Below are positions 9,936 through 21,817 of a DNA stretch of 64,000 nucleotides, piece by piece. The position numbers were made by a program, and so were the translations under genes. This stretch comes from Philhelius pedissequus (taxonomy: Eukaryota > Arthropoda > Insecta > Diptera > Syrphidae): positions 8,723,015 to 8,787,014 of the forward strand of contig OU343161.1 of assembly GCA_910595825.1 (NCBI GenBank), read 5' to 3'. The notes under the pieces are model-generated. The model worked only from the letters and a program-made list of their open reading frames with translations, did not search any database and was not told where the DNA came from. Each line of letters starts with the position of its first letter. The first letter of the stretch is position 1.

Positions 9936-10780
9936 GTGCATAGAAAACACACTCAATTTGATATTTTGGTGGAGTTCATGAGTGGTCACCCCGATTTGGC
10001 CACGGGCCATTTAAAAACCCCGGACGCCAAGCAAACATCCAACAATTTGTGGCAGAGACTATGTGGAAGGACCACCGTAGTGGGATGCAGTCGCCTGGAA
10101 AAAAGTAAGCTTAAGTGCCAAATCTATGGTTACAAAGTAAAAATAAATAAATCAAAAATATTTTTAGGTATGGGCAGATCATAAGCCTATATAAAAGCAA
10201 AGCTGAGAAAAAATAAAACCAGTATTTCAGGAGCAGGTGGTGGACCTTCTAACCACTGCCCCTTCACCCCTTCAGAGGAGGTGGTAATTACTCAATTAAA
10301 AATGAACGAGTCCGTAAGCGGAATATTGTCAGTTCATGTTTTCGGCATACACAAAGACAATACTGAACGAGCAGTAGCTGAATCAACCGAACCAGTCAAC
10401 ATCTATGAGCACGAGCGGGATATTTCAGCACCTGAAGGACGCAGAGCAGCAACTCGGTCTGCTCCCCGGGACAAGGAAAACCTTTAAAAACAACAACAAA
10501 AAAACAAGTTGAAAATCAAATAGAATATCAAGAAAAATCGTGTCGCATTTTCAAAGAAATTAATGAAAATTTAACAATTATCGCAAAATATCAAAAAACG
10601 AATTACGATTTGAAAAAAAAACACAAATTAGCTAAAGAAAAATTGGAGCACCGAAAAATAATTACTCCGAAAAAAAAACATCTAAAACTTTCCAAGCTTG
10701 AATTAAAAAAAGAAATGTTAGAATTACAAAGAAATGTAATACAAAAAATCGTGATAATAATGTTTTTTTTTTTTTTTTTT
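9936..10780 (+). pseudogene. Zeste-like Myb/SANT protein gene, broken
   Basis: The frame at 9936 reads HTQFDILVEFMSGHPDLATG, then NNLWQRLCGRTTVVGCSRLEK. This is the N-terminal Myb/SANT-like domain of zeste-type regulatory proteins (Pfam Myb_DNA-bind_5). GTAAGCTT at 10105 and ...TTTTTAG at 10165-10167 fit an intron, after which VWADHK continues the domain. A one-base slip follows, then SGAGGGPSNHCPFTPSEEVV, typical of this family, and a stop at 10485-10487. After another slip, a Lys/Glu-rich coiled-coil-like tail (KLAKEKLEHRK, LSKLELKKEMLELQ) runs to about 10755. Such proteins are often encoded by, or expanded with, DNA transposons. No transposase is seen beside it. Confidence 0.65.
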
Positions 10781-10787
10781 TTTTTAT
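10759..10787. repeat. Poly-T tract
   Basis: A run of nearly 30 T. It is the complement of a poly-A and could mark a minus-strand retro-insertion, but no such element is recognisable next to it. Confidence 0.8.
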
Positions 10788-11180
10788 AACTTTGCACGCG
10801 CTCAAGGGATTATGAATACCCTTTATGTGTTTTATTCTTAACACAGCGCGGCATCCGGTTAAAAGAGAAAAAAAAGAGAAGAGAAAGAAGGATAGGAAAG
10901 ATGTGTGGCGCGATGTTCTGAGAGAAGTGCTGCTTGATGTCTCAGATTTATGTCCAGGGATGGCGGCTGAACTAATGCAGAGAGAATTACCGTGTCTTAT
11001 TTATTTATGTCCCTTATAATTCACATTATTTTATTTATTTCGTTGTCATATTTTATGGGTATGCTAGTTTACTCAATCACATGTTGTTAGTGTTATGCCT
11101 AAACAGCATGTAATGAGCAAAGCAGCAACTTATTTTGACAATTTTTAGAATTGTTTTTTAATGGAACATAAGAAGACATA

Positions 11181-11219
11181 GTCAACGGCAGGAATCTAAC
11201 CTGCAACTACGAGGTTGAC
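11181..11219 (-). other. tRNA-like T-arm structure (possible tRNA-derived relic)
   Basis: On the minus strand GTCAAC (11219-11214) pairs with GTTGAC (11186-11181). Between them lies a perfect 5-bp stem GCAGG/CCTGC with the 7-base loop TTAGATT (11204-11188), resembling a tRNA T-arm and pol III B box. There is no D-arm or anticodon arm. It could be a truncated tRNA or SINE remnant, or a chance stem-loop. Confidence 0.3.
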
Positions 11220-12189
11220 AGGCGCCACGGCCACCCCCAATTATTAATATTTTTATTAATATAAAAATTAGATCTAAGATTTTTGAGTTACCTGAATTTC
11301 TTTCCTTTTACATTTTTTTAGTTAAAAAATAGACTGAATAGTTCTAAATAAAATAAACTATTATTGTTTTTTAAGTTACTATTATTAATATTTTTGAATA
11401 AAATACATATTTAAGAATAAATAATAAATTTAAGAGTTCTTTTATAATTTGTGTTTAATGCTTTTGTAAGCTATTTTTGATTTGCTCCCGAATTCTCTTA
11501 GAAATGTTTGAGTAGGAAGTGTTTTCTTCTTCGATGCCTTCGATGGTTGGGCGTTGTATTACGCGGGATGTCACTGATTGGCGTCAACATAGCGACGTCC
11601 AGTGATACAACGAATACTACTCGTCAATTGTGCTTATTTTACCTCCAAGTGGTCCATCGGATACTGGTCTCGTTCATCCGAACTTGACTTGCTAAACTAA
11701 TAAGCGCGAGTGTTGAACTAAAGACAAAATAGCAACACTAAAATCTTCTGTCGGAAATGACTGGCTGTATAACTGGGCTGAAGTCTTGGACGAGCTTATC
11801 AGAAGGATGGTGTGCGGCTGATGAATTCACCACAGAGAATCAACGGTGCAATCAACAGCACTGAGGACAGAAACCGAGAGGAGTGTTCCCACTAAGGCAC
11901 TTCTCCCTCTACAAGACGACAGCGGAAGAATTCTCCAGATGGAATCAACGGTGGCGTCTACAGTTTCAGTAAGGATGAACTACTTAGTAAACACCTTATA
12001 CGGGCTACTACGACATATTCGGAGCTCAGGCCTATAAGGAGCGGTGAATCCGCCTCCCCGCCCTTAGAGTTATATTGTAAGGGTCTGGCCCTCCAGGTTG
12101 GGGGTCGTCGTTGTCGTAAAGCCACGTAAAGCAACTTTTAGCTTCGAAGCAACAACAGGCCTCGAATACGTACGGATTTACTGTTGACG

Positions 12190-12575
12190 AACCCTGCAAA
12201 CGAAATAAGGACAACGAACTTCAGATTTGCACGTGGAATATTCTGTCGCTTTATAGACCACGTGCAGCCGAACAGCGGAGGCCCTAGGCTGCTACAAAGC
12301 AGACATCACCGCCATCCAAGAAGTGCGATGGGATGGGCCGGGCAAACGAAAATTGAAAGACTGCGATATCAACTATAATAGCAGTCACTATCGACAATAA
12401 GGGCAACGCCTTTTTGGATGAGTATTCGTCGTTAGAGGCAGTCTTAGACAAGAAGTCTTGAGTTTCAACTGTGTGAACGAGCGCCTCACTACAATTCGCA
12501 TCAAGGCTAAATTCGCCAACATCAGCCTCATATGCGCGCATGCCCCCACAAAGGAGAAAGATGACGCGAGCTCTA
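12190..12575 (+). pseudogene. RTE-type LINE endonuclease relic
   Basis: Frame pieces give LQICTWNILSLYRPRAAEQ, then KADITAIQEVRWDGPGKRKL and ERLTTIRIKAKFANISLICA with HAPTKEKDD. These are the opening motifs of an endonuclease/exonuclease/phosphatase domain (N near the start, QE, and the AHAPT strand) in the RTE-like group common in insect genomes. The domain then breaks off: the later D-x-N and SDH blocks are missing, which indicates a deletion of the second half of the endonuclease. Confidence 0.7.
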
Positions 12576-12604
12576 CGAGCAGAAGAGGGGAGAGGAACAC
12601 AAGC

Positions 12605-13811
12605 TTCTAAGAAGGAAAAAGAAAGAGCATGAGAAGCGCGCGATCGAGGAAATAGAGGGATGCCATTGCAGGAATGAAATTCGGAAGTTTTACCAAAAAG
12701 TAAAAAGAACCTCCCAGGGGTACAAGTCCCGAACTGAGACCTGCAAGGATGATCAGGGGAACATCATGGTTGAATCGCAGTCGGTGCTGAGGATATGGAA
12801 AAATTATTCCTGCAAATTGTATAACGGCGATGACGAACCGAATCCCGCTATTGTGCAGACTGTACCATTCAACCCGGACGGCGCGGCGTAGGCCAGCAAT
12901 ACCGTCCACCCGATCTCGACAAAGTAAAGATAGCTATATCTAAACTTAAGTCCAACAAAGCTGCTGGAGCTGATGGTCTTGCGGTCGAGTTGTTCAAAGC
13001 GGCTGGCGATGAACAGGTAAGGAGTATGCACCAGCTCATCTGCAAGATATGGTCGGACGAAAGCATGCCCGATGAATGGAACCTCAGCATTGTTTACCCG
13101 ATCCACAAGAAAGGCGATCCTCTGGACTGCACCAACTACAGAGGCATCGTTCTTTTTAATACCGCCTAAAAGATCTTCTCTGCCGTACTTTGTGAGCGCC
13201 TAAAGTCTTTCGTCAACAACCTGATAGGTACTTATCAGTGTGGCTTTAGGCCAGGGAATTCCACTATCGACCAAATATTCTCACTGCGGCAGTTCTTGGA
13301 AAAACAACAGGAATTCCAAATCGATACTCACCACCTTCTTATCGATTTCAAGGCCGCGTATGACAGCATCTACAGAGACGAGCTATATAGAGCTATGTCT
13401 AGTTTTGTCAAGAAGATGGGTTTAACAGTGAACGGGAGCAAAACTAAATATATGCTGTCAACAAGAAAGGACACCCAGCACCGGCGTCTCGGACAGAACG
13501 TCACTATAGACAGCTATAATTTTGAAGTGGTCAGAGACTTTGTATACCTAGAATCCGCTATAAACTCATCGAATGATACGCGTGCTGAGATCAAACGCAG
13601 AATTACTATTGCCAATCGCTGTTTCTTTCGGCTAAGAAGGCAATTGAGAAGCAAAGCCCTCTCTCGAGCAACTAAACTGTCCATATATAAAACGCTCATC
13701 ATCCCAGTCTTGATGTATGGTGCAGAGCCATGGACAATGTTAACGGTGGATGAGAACGCGTTAGGTTGTTTTGAGAGGAAAATTCTCCGGGTGATTTTTG
13801 ATGAGTTCTAG
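12605..13811 (+). pseudogene. RTE-type LINE reverse transcriptase without its YADD block
   Basis: Read across frames: KLKSNKAAGADGLAVELFKA, MPDEWNLSIVYPIHKKGD, NYRGIVLFN, YQCGFRPGNSTIDQIFSLRQ and LIDFKAAYDSIYRDELYRAM (motif A, Asp retained). Directly after MSSF the text jumps to VKKMGLTVNGSKTKYMLSTR, the block that normally follows YADD, then VTIDSYNFEVVRDFVYLESA and LYKTLIIPVLMYGAEPWTML. The stretch with motif B and the YADD catalytic pair is absent, so an in-frame deletion at about 13406 removed the active site. The last 171 codons (13296-13811) are one clean frame across the deletion. The stop is at 13809-13811. Confidence 0.8.
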
Positions 13812-13850
13812 AATCGCATTAGGCGTGTGCGTGAGGTTGGAAAATGATAA

Positions 13851-16800
13851 ACCTCAGTGAAAACTGAAATGTTTTTTTTTCACTTCAAAACTTCAATGAT
13901 CGGGAATTGACCCCCAGTTCCACTAGACTCGAGTTTAGAATATGATTATGAATATAGGACTATATTTTTATATAATGTGTAGTTTATTTTACTACTAGAT
14001 TTAAGTAGAGTTGTAGAGTACTGGTGCACCTACCATATTTTTTTTAATTCGAAGGCATTTTAATAATTATCTTAAATAATTTGCACAAATTCACATTTGC
14101 ATGGTGATTACATTGACACCAAAATATTATGATGACATAAAAGTAGAAATTTTCCACTCTTTCTATGATCATTGCAGTCATTGCCCCAATGAACTTGCTT
14201 GAATCTTATTAATAATGTCAAGAGCAATGAAATGATTATACCTAAGCACAATCGCATAATCCACAATCAACATCTTAATAAAATAAAGTGCTTGAGAAGC
14301 TTTAATAAGATCTTATCGGATGACATGACGGCAAGCGAACGAGCAAGCATCCCAAAGCGCCAATAACACGTGACGATTATTGGAAATGAAATAATAGCGC
14401 AGTTTCCCAACACTAAAAATAAAGTCATTTTCCCCATAATAATATCAGCGTTTTGCCGGTGTACCCTCGTCGCTGCCTCTGCCTTTAGCTTTAGCACATG
14501 CACCGTTTTTCAAGTTGAAGGAAGTAAGCTTGTAAACAGATATTGCTATGATCTCAAATAACAGTTGTTTCGTGCTGCGGAATTCAGAGGAACGACATCT
14601 GTTATAGTCTGAGCGATAATAATGTACAATTCTTATGTAATATTGGCATTATTTATTGAAATAGATAGCTGGGGTCTAAATCTGTAGATTTGATTGTTAA
14701 ACCATTCGAAAGATCGATACTCTGTTGAATTGAATTCGGAATTTCTCTCGTGCAGGAATTTATTGCGTCATAGAAATTTCGGTACTTCAAATGAGTAATT
14801 AAATTGCAATTTTTGTTTTCTCTCAGATCGTTCCTGTTATACATAGTATTCCCTGCTTAATTCCACTTCTATGAATTGAATTGCCCACTTAATTGTACCG
14901 AAAAAAATGCATGTAAATAAATGCCGCTAATTTGAAATACTTGCTTAAATAATATTAAATAAAATGCAGCTACCAACTAAGAAATATGTAAATTTGTTTT
15001 TGACCAAAAAAAAAAGAATTATAAACTCTAAATATGTACATAAATTGTATAAACACTGAAATTGACACCACTTTATAACAAACTACTGGTCTGGCGCACT
15101 TCGTTTCGCTTAAATTCGAAATTAAAATAATAATTTCGATCATTCACATGCTTCGTTTAATTCGGTCAATTCAAAAGTTCTATTAAAAAGGTACAATAGA
15201 AATAACTGAAATATAGTGATATGATTATTTCAATTAAAACGTAATGATTAAAGTTTCTGAGTTTCACTAAATTGCAACATTTTTTATTCAATCTTCTGAT
15301 TGAAAGAATTGAAATATTTCGTGGGAAAGTTGGCGGATACGTTTTTTCCATTACGGAGGATAAGATAACACACCAGTGCTAGCAGTTTGATTTTGAATGA
15401 CGGAATTTAAATAGTGTCCTTGTTTTTCGCAGCCAGCTCGTACACTCAACCAATTATGGTGTAATGACAACCTCATCATTTGCCGTGAGAATCAAGGCAA
15501 ACCCAATTCTCTGGCAAGTAGCATGAGATCCCCAGAACAGCTACTAAATGTTCTACAGTTGTATCATACATATGAGCTGTTATAAGTGTTGAACCTGTAT
15601 TTTTCCAGTGCACTTTTAACCGTCATATTATGTTTGATCAATACCAAGTCAGTCAATAACCATCTTCGGAGCTTATCAGTTACTACCATGGTCAACATTA
15701 TGCGACTTGCTGCAATTCTACCTTCACGTCGTTTCCTCTTCTTCGTCGTTTTTTTCATTTATGCGTATTTGAACGCTTTACAAAAACCGATTGCGTTGTT
15801 GTCTATCTCGGTCCCTAGTTTAGACGACCGCAGTTTGTTCTTCTGATACGAAGTTACGACATTGTGCATGAATTCCACAATATGGCGTGCATATGACGAC
15901 TACGATCATTACTAAAAAGAAAACAAAAAAAATTAAGAATTAATGCATTCAGTTATTATTTATAAAAATATAAACTAAAGTACCGGATCTTTCCACATCT
16001 TAAATTTTTCTGGACATTTCATGTATTTTTTTTTCCAAAGAGTGCTTCCTTGGGACAATACGAATCCATGAAACTCAAAATCGTAAAAATCGAATAATAC
16101 GTTCTTGTGTTATAAACTTACAGAAATAAGAATCACAAACAACCTTAGAAAAGATTTAACTTTTGAATCGAATTACAACAGTGTTAGACTCTTGTAAGAG
16201 AGCCAGTTTTTAAATGGTAAAGTTTAAATCAAAATTTATTTTGTCAAATCAGCTGAATTACTCGTTATATTAGATACAGCACAACGTTCTGTATACGACT
16301 AAGAAGAAAACAATTTGATAATTCTCACGTTATAATTATGGAATTAAAGAAAAAACTTGATTAATTATTCGATAACAAGGAATTTGATCAACCATTTTTC
16401 CATTTTTCACGAAATGTATGTATTTATTTTTTATTCATTCATCTACAGTTGTTAAATCTTACAGACTACTAACAATATTGAAAAATTAAATTAAGTTAAT
16501 TCAATGTTTAATATTTTAGTTTTGTATTCTAATCTATTCATTGATAATGAATTTCACAACAAAAATTATTATAAAGTCTTATACATCTGGTAAATCATTC
16601 ATTAAAACCAAAATTATATATATTGGCTCAGGTTACTTAAAAAAAGACGCTGGCGCATTCTTCTTTCTGGTTTATATATTTCAAAGCTTTGGACAATTGG
16701 TGGTAAGAAAAAACATCATGAACAAGCATTGAACAGAACGTCTTTTTTCTGTAAAGAGTTAAGCCCAATTAAGGCACGTCTTGAGCAATATGAAGGAGTA

Positions 16801-17020
16801 TCAATTCTCAATTTAAGTTTTCTTACCATGAATTTAGTGAATGCTTTTTGTCCTTCAATGCGACTTATACTAGTAGAAGTTGAAGCACGCCAAACATTCT
16901 ATCTGCTCTTTTATTTCGTTCAATTTAAGCTAAAATATTGTAGTTCTCACCATCATTACTATAATAATCTGTCCAACAAAAACAGCCAGTAACAGGCCTT
17001 ATGGGAGAGCTTCTTGAAAT
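13851..17020. other. AT-rich, no recognisable gene
   Basis: Short frames only. The longest, at 15586-15846 and 16729-16992 (plus), show no family motif and low-complexity hydrophobic text. No TIR pair was found. This may be diverged transposon or host intergenic/intronic DNA. Confidence 0.4.
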
Positions 17021-17028
17021 ATACTGAT

Positions 17029-17664
17029 TAGAGCTGTGTCAATCGTGATTGATTCGATCTTTATGACCCGTTCATTAAAAAGATTGATTGATTGCAATCA
17101 GAGCAAGTAAATCGAATCAATCTATCTCAATACCAATCGTTCTACACTATACTACAAGTTCAATCAAATGATTGAACGTAAGGCAATCATATTTCGTTCA
17201 TTCCACTTATTTACAATCAAAATGAATTGCATTGATTTGTTTCACTTTTCACTACATTCTATCGTTCTAAAGAACGAACGAAACTGAATGGAAATGAAAT
17301 ATATACATATGTATTAGATATTCTCTTTATTTTCCCATAATGCTTATGGGTTAATGGTTTGCTTACTCGAAACTAAAGAAATACCTATAAAAAAATGTAG
17401 GTATGTTTTTACCAATTCGCCTCAACCACATTACATATGTACATACATATGTATATATGTTGAATGAAAGTAAAAGATTGATTGACTTCACATACGACAC
17501 AACCATGTGATTGTTTCAATTCAAAAATGTTTCCATATGGGTCGCAACTGGCAACTGTAACAAATGATTGATTGAAAAAATGAACGATTGAAAAGACCGA
17601 ATCTTTGAAATGAACGACATTTGAACGATTGAATCTTTAAAAATGAACGATTGACTCAGCTCTA
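17029..17664. mobile_element. hAT-type MITE with 8-bp target duplication
   Basis: The inverted tips TAGAGCTGTGTCAATCGT and (reverse complement) TAGAGCTGAGTCAATCGT are flanked on both sides by ATACTGAT (17021-17028 and 17665-17672). An 8-bp duplication and TAGAG-type tips fit the hAT superfamily. The interior is packed with GATTGATTG, GAACGATTGAA and complements, especially in the outer 100-150 bases, which look like subterminal transposase-binding motifs. There is no transposase, so it is non-autonomous. Confidence 0.88.
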
Positions 17665-17672
17665 ATACTGAT

Positions 17673-18231
17673 GCCTGTTGGTGAACTAAAAACTGAGTAA
17701 CATACAAATTATTTGTGTAATCTTGTTAAAACCAATGTATATTCCACCATAACCTAGCTCCTTCACATCCACAACGCACTCAACCCTCAATGTGTGCTTC
17801 TAAAATATATAATTTAATATGTTAAATACTGAAACCCTGTAAGAGCTTTAGAACTGTACTAACTTATTGGCATCTATTACAGTCTGAGTGAGAGGCAAGC
17901 TATTTTTGTTGGACAGAGTATAACTCTATCAGCTAGACTATTATATTTGGTTTACTTTTGTCTTTTGTGTGAAAAGAGTTGCTCTGTTTTTCTTCCTTCT
18001 ATGTACCTACCTACATTGTACATTTATGTAAGCACCTACATACATACATATATATGTAGTGATTGTGGATGAGGATTCAGTTGGGAGAAAGTTGTTTTGT
18101 TATGCTTTCTTTTCTCTAAAAGGTGATTCGACTATTTTTTAAATTTTTCATTACATAACTTCTCTTGATGACAAATCAAGTAGGTTCCTACCTACGAGTA
18201 CATATGTAATTTTAATTTTATTAAGTTTAGT
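17673..18231. other. Intergenic; short dispersed-repeat match
   Basis: Text around 17880-17950 (GTGAGAGGCAAGC, GGACAGAGTATA) recurs around 36600-36680, so a dispersed repeat fragment is likely. No gene is seen. Confidence 0.4.
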
Positions 18232-18515
18232 TGGGTACATTCAGATGTCGGTACGCTAGCCTATCTAAAATACTTATGTTGGTATCCACTGAAGTTCCTG
18301 AACAACCAACATCGAATAGGTTAAATTTGTATGGGCTTGTGCATATGTTTTTGACATTTCCCATGGGATACAAAAGTATACCAAAGTTTTTCGGACAGCT
18401 TAAGATTTTTTTTCGGCAGCAGTTGTTTTGTCACCAGCTGTATTTTTACATGGGAATACAACAACACTAACCTATCCGGATAGCTATAGTTCGGTTATGG
18501 AATGAGTCCATTAAG
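18232..18515 (+). repeat. Dispersed repeat C, inverted copy at 48735-49083
   Basis: Shared text in opposite orientation includes GTACATTCA, CATCGAATAGG versus CCTATGCGATG, GGATACAAAAGTATACCAAAG versus its complement, and CTATCCGGATAG near the end. No inverted ends or transposase frame are obvious. It is a non-coding element of unknown class. Confidence 0.7.
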
Positions 18516-19309
18516 ACTAGATCAGTGTGCTGACGACATGAATGGAACATCTAAATTCGTTGAAAGCAAATTCTTTGTGTTAAATAACTAGGTGTCTACT
18601 TAAAAATCAATCTTCATTATTAATAATTCTATGCAAGCGCATTTTTTAAATGCGATATATAGATAGGTATAGGTACCTACTATATGACAAGTTATGGATT
18701 TATATAAAAAATCGAACACGAGATTTTGATCAAACTTGACATAACGGTGATAGCGAGACGAAACAAGTGGCTCCCTCAATTCCGTGTGTCTGTCTGTCCT
18801 CGAGTCTAAACGATTGGATCTTGGATGGATTTGCTTCAAACTTTGTACACATTTTTTTTTAAGACGAAAAATAACGGTACCTGTCATACATTTTTTTTTA
18901 CCTAAAAGGTAAATTTTATTTTTTCTCAAAAACAGCTCAATGGTTTTTATAAAAAATAAAATGCACGTACTTGGTCATATTTTCGATCACATTTTCTGTG
19001 TTTTATTGGGAATATATCCATTGTACAGTAAGTAATTCCCACAAAAACGCATCGACCGTAGAATTTCTTTTAGTTTTGTAAGAATGGTACCCCAGCACAG
19101 TTATCATAAGCAATAAAAGAGAAAGAAAGAAAATATCAGAATTATGACCAATAATTCAACCTAAATAATATAATTTGCAGTGTGTAAATGCTGCAAATTG
19201 TATAATAGTCGGTAACCATCGACCGAAAAACATTGCGTCTTAGAAGGGTACGATAGCATCTAACTTATGAGCCCAACTATCGTACCTGGGCGAAATGCAT
19301 TTTGGACTA
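18516..19309. other. Dispersed non-coding repeat text
   Basis: 18755-18950 contains GTGTGTCTGTCTGTCCTCGAG, TTTGCTTCAAACTTTGTACA and ATAACGGTACCTGTCATACA. Similar strings recur near 37880-37980 and 25395-25480, so this is a dispersed repeat. No coding region is seen. Confidence 0.45.
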
Positions 19310-19512
19310 CAGGGGCCCAATTCCGCAAGCGTGAGTTTTCTCTGTGTACACAGAAAGTTGTGTACACATACATTTTCCGATTCCGCAAGGGTGCGATGCA
19401 TATTTTTGACAGATAACGTGTACAAAGATAGGCAAATTTATTCACGCATATTTTGAGGTTGAATAATTTTTTTCCACGGAAAAGCATTCACGCTTGAGGA
19501 ATTGGGCCCCAG
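19310..19512. mobile_element. Short MITE with AGGGGCCCAATTCC ends
   Basis: CAGGGGCCCAATTCCGCAAG at 19310 faces its near-complement ending CTTGAGGAATTGGGCCCCAG at 19512. CAGGG-type tips suggest hAT, but I see no matching 8-bp flanks. A single end of the same family occurs at about 35178-35206 (TAGAATTGGGCCCCAAG). Confidence 0.65.
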
Positions 19513-19633
19513 GTCATAAAAATCTTCAATTTGGCTTTATTCCACACAGTCCACAAAAACAAAACTATATTAATATTTGCGTTTTCTTCTATTCTATTAC
19601 TTTTAAATATATAAAATAAAAAGTATAGTCTAA

Positions 19634-21817
19634 GAGCCCACAGCAAATTTTGTGCGTGAAGATATAACCAAAAGTGGTTTATATGAGTATGAAGCCCTCA
19701 AATAACTAACGACAAATATGGAAGTCTGGCAGCATTTTTTTGCAGCTAAGATTAATAATAGTATGCCAAAGGTACATATTTTCCTAAAATGTGGATCATA
19801 AGTATAACCACTTGAAAATGGCATTAAATTAAAGGGCAGAATGCACTGAATACAAATAGATAGGTGCCAGACGTTTTAGGTGCAGCTTTCCCCTTGCCAG
19901 ACGTACTAATAGTACGCAAAAAATCATTTTTTTAAACAATTGGTATAACCATATGTGTGATACATCAAACAATTTGTAAAATTGTCCTTATCACAAATAA
20001 ATAGGTGCCAGACGTTTTATATGCAGCTTTCCCCTTGCCAGACGTACTAATAGTACGGAAAAAATCGTTTTTTTACACAATTGGTATAATCAAAAGTCGT
20101 TATTACACCAAATGATATTCTGATTTCTCTACTTTGATTATGCGAAACAGCAATCTGTTTTGTACCGCTATACTTTGACAAAAAAAATGCATGACACAAT
20201 AAACAACCTTGCTGATAAGAGAACTTAGTTGCAGTAGTAGTTTTGTTGACCGCAAAGTGAATATGTCTGACGAAGTAAATAAGAAATGTGTTCTCCATTC
20301 AAGTGATAGCCCAAAACAATGCGGAAAAATAATTTTGTTTACTGAAAAAACATTGCAGAAATGCTCTGAAGTTTTGAAAATTACGACAAATCGCAAGTTT
20401 TAGTTTTCTGATATAAAGCCTCCAGTTAAGGTTGATACTTTAACTGGGCACCATAGTGCGTGCTACCGGCTCTTTACTGCAATTTCCAAAAAATTGATAA
20501 CATCTCCGATAGATACAATTCACGTGGAATGTAAGTTATATCCTTATTTTTTGTAGCTTATATAATCCCATATTACTCATAATCGCGTATATGTATGTTA
20601 TATAGTGCCTGAAACTACCAAAAATAATAGATGCAGTCCAAGTGTTGCAATTAAAAATACTCGGACTATATCCAATATCACGGTGGATCCGAATAACAAA
20701 TGTTTTTTTTGTAATTGCATTTCGAAATACTCATATGAAAAAAAGAAAAGGTTATATGTGTCCGAAGATCTACTTTAGAACACATTGTGTGCGAAGCAAT
20801 ACTTCTTGGGAATGATGCAGTGTACCAAGTATTGATAAATAGTGTCTGAGACGATGAACTGAAGTATCATAAAATATGTCTTGCTAGATTTCTTCAGGAA
20901 GCTAATAATTTAGAAAAAAGAGTTGTGAACAGCAATTCGGGATGCAGACATTCACACAAATGCGCTCTTTCTACTGTCTGCACCTTTGTTGAAGAACGCA
21001 TTTTGAAATTAAAAGAAATGCATCCATTTGATGATATTGCTAATTTGTGCCAACAAAAATTGTGTGAAATTAATCCTTCAATCACCTATTCCAAACTATA
21101 CTTAAAAAGGAAGCTGCTAACTATATACAAGGAAAGAATCGTCGTGATTCAAAAACAATTAGTTATTTTGAATGCTGATATGAACGAATACGAAGAAAGT
21201 TTGCTAACCGATAAGCTTGCAACACTAAATTTAAAATCCATGGTCAGGTAGCTTATATTATATATTATTATAATACACGTGGAAAAAGTACTTATTAATT
21301 CATTTGACAGGAATATTGCTTACTATTACCTACTCGTACCTATTATAAAATAAAAATCAATTTATTATATCTATAAAATAATAAAATTTTTAGTACTCTA
21401 TTAGTACGTCTGGCAAGGGGAAAGCTGCATCTAAAACGTCTGGCACCTATTTATTTGTGATAAGGACAATTTTACAAATTTTTTGATGTATCACACATAT
21501 GGTTATACCAATTGTTTAAAAAAATGATTTTTTGCGTACTATTAGTATGTCTGGCAAGGGGAAAGCTGCACCTAAAACGTCTGGCACCTATCTATTTGTA
21601 TTCAGTGCATTCTGCCCTTTAATTTAATGCCAGTTTCAAGTGGTTATACTTATGATCCACATTTTGGAAAAATATGTACCTTTGGCATACTATTATTAAT
21701 CTTAGCTGCAAGAAAATGGTGCCAGACTTCCATATTTGTCGTTAGTTATTTGAGGGCTTCATACTCATATAAATCACTTTTGGTTATATCTTCACGCACA
21801 AAATTTGCTGTGGGCTC
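19634..21817. mobile_element. Long-terminal-inverted-repeat element
   Basis: 19634-20070 and 21393-21817 are inverted copies of each other, about 430 bases each with few differences. Each arm holds two tandem sub-repeats with GTGCCAGACGTTTTA, GCAGCTTTCCCCTTGCCAGA and ACGTACTAATAGTACG, separated by about 120-130 bases. The outer tips are GAGCCCACAGCAAATTTTG. GTCTA beside each end (19628-19632, 21821-21825) may be a 5-bp target duplication. The centre carries a degraded gene. The layout (long, internally repetitive inverted ends) recalls Foldback-type elements, but I cannot place it in a superfamily. Confidence 0.85.
20262..21251 (+). pseudogene. Unrecognised gene inside the long-inverted-repeat element, decayed
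   Basis: The function is not known to me. Exon 1 starts MSDEVNKKCVLHSSDSPKQC at 20262, meets a stop at 20401-20403, continues DIKPPVKVDTLTGHHSACYR and ends at a GTAAGT donor (20531). After an acceptor ending ATATAG (about 20606) the text goes on PETTKNNRCSPSVAIKN, then NNKCFFCNCISKYSYEKKKR, a C-x2-C pair. After a frameshift come ELKYHKICLARFLQEANN and, in an open 108-codon frame (20925-21251), GCRHSHKCALSTVCTFVEER and a helical Lys/Glu-rich tail. The pattern of a Cys pair, then YHKxC, then a FVEE helix suggests a zinc-binding N-terminal region of a transposon protein. No catalytic domain is visible; it may have been lost with the 3' part. Confidence 0.55.

Larger units (their letters stand above)
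11480..13850 (+). mobile_element. RTE-type LINE, internally deleted and 3'-truncated
   Basis: Endonuclease and RT relics lie in order on the plus strand in shifting frames. The 5' limit is uncertain: GC-richer, element-like text starts near 11480. The 3' end breaks off at about 13850, soon after the RT thumb. Two internal deletions are described in the parts below. There are too many stops for activity. Confidence 0.75.

Noticed and set aside
12607..13106. Two 100-codon minus-strand frames
   Set aside because: They are antisense to the RTE-type reverse transcriptase.
13890..13925. Possible tRNA-like B box
   Set aside because: GGTCAATTCCC is present on the minus strand, but the arms do not pair well and no other tRNA part is seen.
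18600..18929. 109-codon minus-strand frame
   Set aside because: It covers a dispersed non-coding repeat also found near 25400 and 37900; no protein motif.
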